Of a DNA stretch of 52,838 nucleotides, positions 46,220-52,838 are shown piece by piece (the first letter of the stretch is position 1; every line of letters begins with the position of its first letter). The DNA lies in the NCBI RefSeq assembly GCF_003477995.1, contig NZ_QUEM01000028.1, forward strand, positions 1-52,838. Reading direction: 5' to 3'. A program made the translations under genes and the position numbers. The DNA is from Bacteroides sp. OF04-15BH (GTDB lineage Bacteria; Bacteroidota; Bacteroidia; Bacteroidales; Bacteroidaceae). Below the pieces are notes generated by a model, which saw nothing but the letters and a program-made list of their open reading frames with translations, made no database searches and was not told the DNA's origin.

Positions 46220-47878
46220 TTACTGCCGGAAAGCCTGCACGTGATTCCATATTTTCAGCAGATAATACACAAAGTGAGTCACAGCAAAAATGAAGGACAC
46301 CGACAACAAGATTTTATTTTCATTCCACCCTACGGTTTGCTGATGCCACAAACCGGTCACGACACAAAGCACAGCAAGCACCAAGCCTATGAAATAAAGT
46401 ATCTGCACGCCCTTCCGGTTCGGATTATCGGGCTCGAGATGACTGTGCTTCAATCCGTAGCATACATAGACATCTATACCGATAAGCATCCAGAGCACCA
46501 GACGGATCCAGGTATCGGCCGGCAGGAAACACATCATGGTCAGGCAGGTAAGGATACCGAGAATCGGCACCAGCGGAACAAGAGGTGTCTTGAAGGCACG
46601 GGGAGCATCGGGCATGGTTTTGCGTACAATCAGAATGGCCGCACACACCAGCGTAAATGCCAATAAAGTGCCGATACTGGTCATCTCTCCCGCCACACGC
46701 GCCGGAATCAGTCCTGCCAGCAAACTTACCAGAATCATGAAAAGGAAATTGCTGTGCGCCGGTGTGCGGAAACGTGGATGTATCTTTGAAAAGAAAGGCG
46801 GAAGAAGCCCGTCATGACTCATACTCAGGAACACACGGCTCTGTCCCATCAGAGTGACCAGAATCACAGAGCAGTAACCGAACAGAATAGCCAGAATAAT
46901 GGCTTTGTTCAACCAGGGATAAGAGGGTACAAAATCACCGGCCGCATTGGTCACTCCCATGTGCTCAATGGCCACTGCCACCGGAGCAATACCTTCCTGA
47001 CCTTCGTAGAGACTGTAGTGGGCCACACCCGTCATCACGTGGGCAAACAGGATATATAATATGGTACAAACGAGCAGCGACACCAGGATGCCTATCGGCA
47101 TGTTGCGTTTCGGATTGCGCGTTTCCTGAGCCGCGGTGCTTACGGCATCGAATCCCAGAAAGGCGAAGAACACAATAGCCGCGCCGCGCAGAATACCGGA
47201 AAAGCCGAACTCTCCCATCACTCCCGTATTGGCGGGAATATATGGAGTCAGGTTATCGGTCTGGATAAACTGCCAACCCAACACCACAAAAATAAGAATT
47301 ACGGAAACTTTCAGGAACACCACAATGCCGTTGAAGATAGAGCTCTGCTCGGTGCCGCGTATCAGGAAGATACTCATCAGGATGACAATCAGCATGGCCG
47401 GTATATTGATGATGCCTCCGTCCCAGGGACAGGCGGTAAACGCCTGCGGGAGAGTGATCCCCAACCCTTCCAGAAAGACCACAAAATAACGGCTCCAACT
47501 GATACTGACCGTCGTGGCGGCCACCGTATATTCCAGCACCAGATCCCATCCGATAATCCAGGCTATCAATTCGCCCATCGTGGCGTACGAATAGGTATAG
47601 GCACTGCCAGAAATCGGTATCATGGACGCAAATTCCGCATAACACAATCCGGCAAAGCAACAGCCTAACGCCGCAATGACAAAAGACAAGGTAATGGCCG
47701 GACCGGTATACTCCGCCGCCACGGTGCCGGTTATCGAAAACAGACCGGCGCCCACAATCACTCCAACTCCCAAAGCGATCAGACTCCACGGTCCAAGCAC
47801 TCTTTTCAAACTTTTAGAACCGCTTTCATTGGCTTCGGCCAGAAGCTGTTCCATACTCTTTCTTGCAAATAATCCCAT
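46220..47878 (-). CDS. Amino acid permease, APC superfamily (CAT-like)
   Basis: 552 aa with about 13-14 membrane helices. The substrate-site motif GVGVIVGAGLFSITG in the first helix, CYAEFASMIPISGSAYTYSY in the third and FLGFDAVSTAAQETRNPKRN in the sixth are characteristic of cationic amino acid transporter-type APC proteins. Exports or imports an amino acid across the inner membrane; specificity cannot be read. A TATCTTTG box lies 33 bp upstream. Confidence 0.93.
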   Translation of the reverse strand: MGLFARKSMEQLLAEANESGSKSLKRVLGPWSLIALGVGVIVGAGLFSITGTVAAEYTGPAITLSFVIAALGCCFAGLCYAEFASMIPISGSAYTYSYATMGELIAWIIGWDLVLEYTVAATTVSISWSRYFVVFLEGLGITLPQAFTACPWDGGIINIPAMLIVILMSIFLIRGTEQSSIFNGIVVFLKVSVILIFVVLGWQFIQTDNLTPYIPANTGVMGEFGFSGILRGAAIVFFAFLGFDAVSTAAQETRNPKRNMPIGILVSLLVCTILYILFAHVMTGVAHYSLYEGQEGIAPVAVAIEHMGVTNAAGDFVPSYPWLNKAIILAILFGYCSVILVTLMGQSRVFLSMSHDGLLPPFFSKIHPRFRTPAHSNFLFMILVSLLAGLIPARVAGEMTSIGTLLAFTLVCAAILIVRKTMPDAPRAFKTPLVPLVPILGILTCLTMMCFLPADTWIRLVLWMLIGIDVYVCYGLKHSHLEPDNPNRKGVQILYFIGLVLAVLCVVTGLWHQQTVGWNENKILLSVSFIFAVTHFVYYLLKIWNHVQAFRQ

Positions 47879-47910
47879 CTAGGTTTAGTATTTAATTAAT
47901 AGAATGGCGG

Positions 47911-47918
47911 CAAAGATA
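47911..47918 (-). promoter_or_regulatory. -7 element of the amino acid permease
   Basis: The minus strand reads TATCTTTG, an exact TAnnTTTG match. Confidence 0.55.
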
Positions 47919-47963
47919 GAAAAAGAAGAACGAGACGGAATCAAAAAATGAGAAAAAAGGGCA

Positions 47964-48680
47964 TTATATGCTTTGCAACATATTTGCAAAGGCATCAAAG
48001 GAACGCTCCACATAGCCCAACTGGTAGGAAGAAAGGCGGAGCGAGAAGGTTCCCTTCAAGTCGGACAAATCAAAATAGGACTTGAAGAAACTGACCAAAT
48101 TGAAAGAAAGGGAGTCGCCACGCCTCATCAGAAACACGCAGCAACGGTGCAGGAGTTCTTTCTCATGCTCCAGCTGACGCAGCGTCTGGAAAAGGACAAA
48201 ACCGCCCAGCACCGTGATGTCACAGCGCAACAGCAGTTCCAGCAAATCCTCGGCACGGGCAAAGACCAGAGCATGAATCAGCGCTTCCGCCTGGTCCTGA
48301 CGGGTCAGCAACGGAAAAACATTCAGGAAAAACTTCCGCTTGTCAATATCGCACTGATGCTCGTTCCAATATGCACATACCTGCTGGAAACCGGGATGAT
48401 CCAAACGGAAACCGCCGGCTGACAGACGCGCAGGAGCCGCCTTGAGGAAAGTGATCAGAAAAGCCTTGGAATTATAACGACACAAGTCGTAGAACAATGC
48501 CCAGTAACGGTCTTCCGACAGCCCAGGTAGAATCTGCGCCGACAGAATGGAACCTACAGTCCGAAAAGAAGAATGACTCAGGGAATCGAGAAAAGAAAGC
48601 AACGCCTCCCGGTCCGCCGCCTGAATGAGTGCGGACAGACGCTGATGCAACACCGGATTATATGCTCTCTCTCTTGCCAT
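47964..48680 (-). CDS. Hypothetical helical protein, 238 aa
   Basis: Start at ATG 48680 (MARERAYNPVLHQRLSALIQ); upstream codons overlap the tRNA-Thr terminator. Unrecognised, cytosolic, leucine- and arginine-rich, and apparently all-helical with a repeat-like feel (LLSFLDSLSHSSF, LLELLLRCDITVLGG), possibly HEAT-like. No motif suggests catalysis. Moderately GC-rich like core genes. Confidence 0.72.
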   Translation of the reverse strand: MARERAYNPVLHQRLSALIQAADREALLSFLDSLSHSSFRTVGSILSAQILPGLSEDRYWALFYDLCRYNSKAFLITFLKAAPARLSAGGFRLDHPGFQQVCAYWNEHQCDIDKRKFFLNVFPLLTRQDQAEALIHALVFARAEDLLELLLRCDITVLGGFVLFQTLRQLEHEKELLHRCCVFLMRRGDSLSFNLVSFFKSYFDLSDLKGTFSLRLSSYQLGYVERSFDAFANMLQSI

Positions 48681-48693
48681 AAAGAAACAAAAA

Positions 48694-48716
48694 AGGCGAA
48701 ACTTGAAGTTTCGCCT
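48694..48716 (-). terminator. Terminator of the SRP RNA-tRNA-Thr transcript
   Basis: 11-bp arms (48694-48704 and 48706-48716) around a single base, followed by TTTTTTG on the minus strand. Confidence 0.8.
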
Positions 48717-48729
48717 CATTCTTAGTTTG

Positions 48730-48803
48730 AGCCTCTTGTCGGATTCGAACCAACGACCCCGAGATTACAAATCACGTGCTCTGGCCAACTGAGCTAAAGA
48801 GGC
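48730..48803 (-). tRNA. tRNA-Thr (anticodon TGT)
   Basis: A 74-nt cloverleaf with acceptor arms GCCTCTT and AAGAGGC, D-arm AGCTCAGTTGGCCAGAGC, anticodon loop with TGT and T-arm GGTTCGAATCC. It lies 4 nt after the SRP RNA on the same strand and has no promoter of its own. Confidence 0.96.
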
Positions 48804-48807
48804 GGGT

Positions 48808-48903
48808 GGGAAAGCAATCTGCATCGCGCCGCTACAACCAACTACCCTTGCTGCGATCAAGCCCTGGGGGATTCGAAGGGAGCTGGCCGTACAGGACTTT
48901 CCC
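48808..48903 (-). ncRNA. ffs: Signal recognition particle RNA, small bacterial (4.5S) type
   Basis: About 96 nt. The ends pair (GGGAAAG with CTTTCCC) to make a rod-like RNA. The apical part, CCAGGGCTTGATCGCAGCAA, has the symmetric and asymmetric internal-loop sequences (CAGG and GCAGCA) that bind the Ffh M domain. It targets membrane proteins together with Ffh and FtsY. It is transcribed from a consensus promoter together with tRNA-Thr. Confidence 0.85.
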
Positions 48904-48914
48904 GTTTGCGATTG

Positions 48915-48945
48915 CAAAGGTAGGCATTTTTATTAATCCTGCAAA
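48915..48945 (-). promoter_or_regulatory. Promoter of the SRP RNA and tRNA-Thr
   Basis: On the minus strand, TTTG (48942-48945), exactly 19 nt, then TACCTTTG (48915-48922). It has the same geometry as the tRNA-Ser promoter. Confidence 0.85.
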
Positions 48946-49073
48946 ACTTTTGGGAGTTTTTTTTCGAAAAAAATTTCTCCTTCACCGGTATAATCCAGCA
49001 ACACTTCTCATAATCAACCATTTGTGCATTTCAAAAAAAAAGCATCAAATAATGGCTTTCTGCTTTTTTTTAC

Positions 49074-49081
49074 TACCTTTG
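49074..49081 (+). promoter_or_regulatory. -7 element of the DUF4199 gene
   Basis: TACCTTTG, 26 bp before the ATG at 49108; probably the promoter of the whole plus-strand run to 51133 or beyond. Confidence 0.6.
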
Positions 49082-49107
49082 TGGGCGTATTCAAATATTC
49101 ATAGAAA

Positions 49108-49656
49108 ATGGACAATACATTCGATTATCAGCAGGCACGGACATACGCCGGACAATATGGCGCCATAGTAGGTCTTTGCTGGATTATCAGTTTCCTGTCT
49201 TATATGGGCGGGCTCACCACCCCATTCCTTGCAGACATCGGTCTGGTGATGGGTATCGCCTCGGTTTTTGTGGCCGGAAACATTATCCGCTACTATCATA
49301 ATGCGCGCCAGGCGCTGACCTTCGGCAAGGCCTGGTGGATGGCCATTACATTATATTTGTGTGCCGCACTGCTCACGGCAGTCGTGCAATACATTTATTT
49401 TGAGTATATGGACCACGGCACGCTGGCCCAAACCTACGAACAGATGCTTACGGCTCCCGAATATCAGGAGTTGCTCCAGCAAATGTTACCGCAAAGCGGA
49501 GACACGAATCTGGTGCAGGACATGATTGACTTGCTCTACAGCATCACTCCGATTCAGATGACCTTCCAGCTATTGGTTTACAATCTGTTCCTGGGACTGT
49601 TCCTGTCTCTGCCGACCGCCTTACTGGGAAGAAGAAAAAAAATCATCAAACAATAA
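49108..49656 (+). CDS. DUF4199 membrane protein
   Basis: 182 aa with four membrane helices (about 17-37, 43-62, 75-97 and 150-170), the DUF4199 architecture found in Bacteroidetes. The extracytoplasmic stretch between helices 3 and 4 is acidic and glutamine-rich. Function unknown. It immediately precedes a GT2 glycosyltransferase gene (21 bp), a frequent arrangement in the phylum. Confidence 0.82.
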   Translation: MDNTFDYQQARTYAGQYGAIVGLCWIISFLSYMGGLTTPFLADIGLVMGIASVFVAGNIIRYYHNARQALTFGKAWWMAITLYLCAALLTAVVQYIYFEYMDHGTLAQTYEQMLTAPEYQELLQQMLPQSGDTNLVQDMIDLLYSITPIQMTFQLLVYNLFLGLFLSLPTALLGRRKKIIKQ

Positions 49657-49677
49657 AATACTCACTACTTTAATTAT

Positions 49678-50634
49678 ATGGACATATCTGTTATCGTACC
49701 TCTATATAATGAGGAAGAATCCCTGCCGGAATTGTATGCATGGATCAAAAGAGTCATGGACGAGCATAAATTCACTTATGAAATCATCTTTGTGAACGAC
49801 GGCAGCACGGACCGCTCCTGGAATGTAATCGAAGAATTACAGAAGAATGGAGGCGATTGCGTCAAAGGAATCAAATTCCGCCGGAACTACGGAAAAAGCC
49901 CGGCGCTGTACTGCGGCTTCAAGAAGGCGGAAGGAGACGTGGTCATCACCATGGATGCCGACTTGCAGGACTCACCGGACGAAATCCCGGAACTTTACCG
50001 CATGATTACCGAAGACGGTTACGATCTGGTGTCGGGCTATAAGCAGAAAAGATATGACCCGCTGTCAAAGACCATCCCGACCAAGCTGTTCAATGCCACA
50101 GCCCGCAAGGTAAGCGGCATTCACAACCTGCATGATTTCAACTGCGGACTGAAAGCCTATCGCAAGGAGGTGGTGAAGAACATTGAGGTTTATGGAGAAA
50201 TGCACCGCTATATCCCCTATCTGGCCAAGAATGCGGGATTCAAGAAAATCGGCGAGAAAGTGGTCCATCATCAGGCCCGCAAGTTCGGAAGCACCAAATT
50301 CGGTGGCTGGAACCGTTTCTTCAACGGCTATCTGGACCTGATTTCACTGTGGTTCCTGAGCAGCTTCGGTCTGAAGCCGATGCACGTCTTCGGTCTGCTG
50401 GGCTCCATCATGTTCTTTTTGGGCTTCGTGGCCGTAGTCATTGTCGGTGTCGACAAACTGTATGCCCTGCACAGCGGACAGCCATACCGTCTGGTAACGG
50501 ATTCGCCCTATTTCTACATCGCCCTGACCATGATGATTATCGGAACCCAACTGTTCCTGGCCGGATTCATCGGCGAGTTGGTATCCCGTAACTCTGCTGA
50601 AAGAAACAATTACCAGATAGAAAAAGAAATCTAG
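49678..50634 (+). CDS. GT2 glycosyltransferase, DPM1/GtrB-like, membrane anchored
   Basis: 318 aa. The GT-A fold is shown by VIVPLYNEEESLPELY, FVNDGSTDRSW and the metal-binding MDADLQDSPDE. Two C-terminal helices (about 235-260 and 275-298) anchor it, as in polyprenyl-phosphate glycosyltransferases that load a sugar onto undecaprenyl phosphate. The acceptor and sugar are unknown. The next gene begins one base after its stop. Confidence 0.92.
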   Translation: MDISVIVPLYNEEESLPELYAWIKRVMDEHKFTYEIIFVNDGSTDRSWNVIEELQKNGGDCVKGIKFRRNYGKSPALYCGFKKAEGDVVITMDADLQDSPDEIPELYRMITEDGYDLVSGYKQKRYDPLSKTIPTKLFNATARKVSGIHNLHDFNCGLKAYRKEVVKNIEVYGEMHRYIPYLAKNAGFKKIGEKVVHHQARKFGSTKFGGWNRFFNGYLDLISLWFLSSFGLKPMHVFGLLGSIMFFLGFVAVVIVGVDKLYALHSGQPYRLVTDSPYFYIALTMMIIGTQLFLAGFIGELVSRNSAERNNYQIEKEI

Positions 50635-50635
50635 G

Positions 50636-51133
50636 ATGACTATCAAGCAAAAAATAGCAATATGGAGCGCAGGACTTCTGTGCTCCACTTTCATATCCTG
50701 CAACGAAACGGCTTGCCCGCTGAACAACACGGTGATGGCCCAATTCAATTTCTACCGGATGTCGGAGGGAGGAACCGAAGCGATTCAGCTGTTGGACACA
50801 CTCACGGTTACAGCCGTCGGTACCGACTCGGTGCTGATAAACCGGGATGTCTCGGCACAAAGCATTCAGATTCCGCTTAGCTATGCGCGACCGACCGACA
50901 CACTGTCGCTCCGTTATGCCAACGACAACGGCCGCGTGGTTTATGATACGCTTATCATTACCAAAGAAAGCTATCAGCAATTCGAAGCACCGGAATGCCC
51001 CACTGTGACCTTCCACCAGATCAAGGCCATCCGGTCTACCCACCGCTATATTGATACGGTACAAATCGTAAATCCGAACATTGACTACAATGCTACAGAA
51101 AATTTTAAGATCGTGTTTTATACTACTGAGTAG
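50636..51133 (+). CDS. DUF6452-family lipoprotein
   Basis: 165 aa with a lipoprotein signal ending STFISC (Cys22). The mature part is a small beta-rich domain with NETACPLNNTVMAQFNFY near its start and ECPTVTFHQIKAIRSTHRYI near its end, the pattern of Bacteroidetes DUF6452 proteins. Its 3' end overlaps the next gene by 44 bp, implying coupling with that outer-membrane-like protein. Confidence 0.75.
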   Translation: MTIKQKIAIWSAGLLCSTFISCNETACPLNNTVMAQFNFYRMSEGGTEAIQLLDTLTVTAVGTDSVLINRDVSAQSIQIPLSYARPTDTLSLRYANDNGRVVYDTLIITKESYQQFEAPECPTVTFHQIKAIRSTHRYIDTVQIVNPNIDYNATENFKIVFYTTE

Positions 51134-51797
51134 CGCAGCCTTTATTCCTGCGAACGCACAAAATACAGAAACAGGCACCTCCACCCAAAAGGTAGAGAAG
51201 GTCATTGCCAGTGCCGAACCGGAAAAGGTACCGGTTTTCTGTGGCATATCCGTTTCGGCCGACCTGGTCGGTGCAGCCATGAAAGCGTTTCACAGCGACT
51301 ACTCACAGGTGGAGGCGGCCTTACGCCTCAATTTCAAGGAGAAATATTTCCCGGTTTTCGAGCTGGGATACGGTTTCTCGGACTATACTTCCGAGGAGAC
51401 CGACAAGACGGCCCGCACCAATGCTCCGTATATGCGCATCGGCTTGGACTATAATTTCACCAAAAAGAGAAACGGCAACCGTCTGTATGCCGGTGTACGC
51501 TACGGTTTCACACGATTCCGCTACGACCTGATCGACGGCTCGTACAGCGACCCCGTCTGGAACCAGCCTCTCCCCTTTCATCTGGACAACGAACCGGGAA
51601 GCGCACAGTGGGGCGAAGTGGTGTTCGGCCTGGAAACAAAAATCTGGAAATTCATCCAGATGGGATGGAATCTAAGATACAAAGCCAGATTCACCCAGCA
51701 CGTAAACCACCAGGGAGGACCGTGGTATCTGCCGGGATTCGGCAAAAACGGCACGACCTGTTTCGGTGGAACCTTCAACCTGATCTTTGAAATCTAA
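51090..51797 (+). CDS. DUF6048-family predicted outer-membrane protein
   Basis: 235 aa from ATG 51090 (a TTG at 51081 is possible). A signal peptide (SCFILLSSAAFIPANAQ) is followed by amphipathic strands (FELGYGFSDY, YMRIGLDYNF, RLYAGVRYGFTRFRY, GWNLRYKARF). The C-terminus, GGTFNLIFEI, ends in a hydrophobic residue as in beta-barrel proteins. Family assignment is from its pairing with DUF6452. Confidence 0.75.
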   Translation: MLQKILRSCFILLSSAAFIPANAQNTETGTSTQKVEKVIASAEPEKVPVFCGISVSADLVGAAMKAFHSDYSQVEAALRLNFKEKYFPVFELGYGFSDYTSEETDKTARTNAPYMRIGLDYNFTKKRNGNRLYAGVRYGFTRFRYDLIDGSYSDPVWNQPLPFHLDNEPGSAQWGEVVFGLETKIWKFIQMGWNLRYKARFTQHVNHQGGPWYLPGFGKNGTTCFGGTFNLIFEI

Positions 51798-51815
51798 AAG
51801 CAACAAACAGACAAA

Positions 51816-52403
51816 ATGACAATTCTTGAAATCATCATCCTGGCTATAGCGTTGGCCATGGACTGTTTTACCGTGAGCATTGCTTGCGGACTGGCGCAGA
51901 AAAAAGTGGTACGCGGCCCTATGACTGCCATGATTTTCCTGTTCGGAATATTTCAGGGAGGCATGACTCTGGCCGGCTGGTACGGCGGTTCTCTGTTCAG
52001 CAATATCGTCCGTCCCATAGACCATTGGATTGCTTTCGCCCTGCTGGCTTATCTCGGCGGCAAGATGGTTTACGAAGCATACCGCCCAAAAGAGGATGAG
52101 GAAGAATGCTCCGCCTGCAAGAAAGGTCTGCTCCGCACACGCAACCTCATTACAATGGCTGTAGCCACCAGCATTGACGCGCTGGCCGTAGGCGTATCAT
52201 TTGCCTTCCTTGCCCTGAGCAGCATGCGTCTTTACACCGCCTGTCTGATCATTGCCCTGGCCTCTTCTCTGTTCACCCTGCTGGGCCTCGGCATCGGAAT
52301 CTTTGCCGGAAAAAGAATCAAGTTCCCGGTAGAGGCATTGGGCGGCATCATTCTCATTGGCATCGGAATCAAGATTCTCATAGAACATTTAAGCGAAGCG
52401 TAA
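51816..52403 (+). CDS. mntP: Manganese efflux pump MntP
   Basis: 195 aa, six membrane helices in two repeats. Each half carries the conserved acidic residue pattern: AIALAMDCFTVSIACG in helix 1 and AVATSIDALAVGVSFAF in helix 4. An acidic, cysteine-containing loop (EDEEECSACKK) separates the halves. Exports Mn2+. Only 18 bp separate it from the previous gene, so no yybP-ykoY riboswitch fits upstream. Confidence 0.93.
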   Translation: MTILEIIILAIALAMDCFTVSIACGLAQKKVVRGPMTAMIFLFGIFQGGMTLAGWYGGSLFSNIVRPIDHWIAFALLAYLGGKMVYEAYRPKEDEEECSACKKGLLRTRNLITMAVATSIDALAVGVSFAFLALSSMRLYTACLIIALASSLFTLLGLGIGIFAGKRIKFPVEALGGIILIGIGIKILIEHLSEA

Positions 52404-52405
52404 AG

Positions 52406-52717
52406 ATGAAGAACTTAAAGAAACTAAGCTGGCAAATCCCGTTTCTGCTGTTTCTGATTCTGGGCACCTATTACACACTGACCCAGAAAGGAAACGGACC
52501 GTCGCAATGGCAGGAACAGGGCAGCATCGGTGGCGTCACCTATTCCATCTCCTGCAAGGGCAGTTTCCAGCAGCAGAAAGCCCTGAAGGCCGAGCTGGAA
52601 AAGATCCGTCAGGGCATGGAGCAGGCTTTGCAGAACGACAGCACCGCAACTCTTCCGCCCGACACCATCAGCGCCCGAATCTACCGCATGATTCAGGATT
52701 TTTCGGAAAAAGAATGA
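52406..52717 (+). CDS. Short ApbE-like N-terminal-domain protein
   Basis: 103 aa, starting 2 bp after mntP. A membrane anchor (IPFLLFLILGTYYTL) is followed by GSIGGVTYSISCKG and a helix, then PPDTISARIYRM. This resembles the beginning of FAD:protein FMN transferases (ApbE: GTTYSI... SxISRIN). The flavin-binding and catalytic parts are missing and translation stops at 52717. Either a stand-alone ApbE-N-like protein or a truncated remnant; similarity is by eye. Confidence 0.55.
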   Translation: MKNLKKLSWQIPFLLFLILGTYYTLTQKGNGPSQWQEQGSIGGVTYSISCKGSFQQQKALKAELEKIRQGMEQALQNDSTATLPPDTISARIYRMIQDFSEKE

Positions 52718-52838
52718 CTAAAAAAGCAAAAAATAGCAGATTTGAGCTTTTGTTTTGAGTTTCAAGTGGTTGTGGCAGTCGTTGGCTTTTTGTGGCATTC
52801 GTGAGGAAATGCGAAAATGGCGGATTTGAGAAGTAGAA
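52718..52838. other. Intergenic tail with short repeats
   Basis: No gene seen. AGCAGATTTGAG (52735-52746) and GGCGGATTTGAG (52819-52830) are similar, and TGTGGCAGTCGT (52771-52782) recurs as TGTGGCATTCGT (52791-52802), a 20-bp period. GCGGATTTGAG also occurs at 29-39. Confidence 0.4.

Noticed and set aside
51798..51815. Manganese (yybP-ykoY) riboswitch before mntP
   Set aside because: Only 18 bp separate mntP from the previous gene, far too little for that RNA.

Overview
The window comes from a Bacteroidales chromosome, probably a gut Bacteroidaceae species. The clearest sign is a recurrent Bacteroidetes promoter signature, TAnnTTTG at -7 with TTTG or TTGC about 19 nt upstream, in front of many transcription units. 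It is almost perfect before tRNA-Ser and before the signal recognition particle RNA. Shine-Dalgarno sites are not obvious. The protein families also fit: DUF4199, DUF6452/DUF6048, CotH/LamG/PKD secreted proteins, AddAB and MutS2. No transposase, integrase, phage gene, rRNA or CRISPR array was seen.

Layout. Positions 1-8381 (+) hold the AddAB-type recombination helicase/nuclease pair, a short-chain dehydrogenase and a LOG-family protein. Positions 8378-12566 (-) are an AT-rich accessory segment: an unknown 307-aa protein, a short promoter-to-terminator transcription unit, and a three-gene cluster of nuclease-like proteins (T5orf172/GIY-YIG plus RAMA-like domain, a second GIY-YIG-like protein, and a PD-(D/E)XK protein). 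This cluster is the best candidate for an undescribed, probably defensive, system. Positions 12705-15803 carry glycerate kinase and a bacterial-PH membrane pair (YdbS/YdbT type). Positions 16471-20121 form a nitrosative-stress module: a Crp/Fnr regulator, hybrid cluster protein and the di-iron repair protein RIC. After one unknown gene comes a complete bacterial N-degron operon, clpS-clpA-aat (21114-24612).

Positions 24754-31800 (-) encode two large secreted proteins, one with a CotH domain and one papain-like protease with LamG and PKD domains. They are followed by a secreted nuclease/phosphatase fusion and a lipoprotein (+), a hydrolase/acetyltransferase pair divergent from an AraC regulator, and a TetR-controlled region of envelope proteins (38083-41755). 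The rest is mostly housekeeping: tRNA-Ser, mutS2, a sodium-dependent symporter, an amino-acid permease, SRP RNA with tRNA-Thr, and a run of DUF4199, GT2, DUF6452, DUF6048, mntP and a short ApbE-like protein.

The most unusual non-coding structure is a pair of leaders, before ric (19067-19300) and before clpS (20862-20975). Each is built from a degenerate TTC..AAAAG motif repeated at about 10-11 bp, the pitch of the DNA helix. This period is not a multiple of three, so it is not a peptide repeat.
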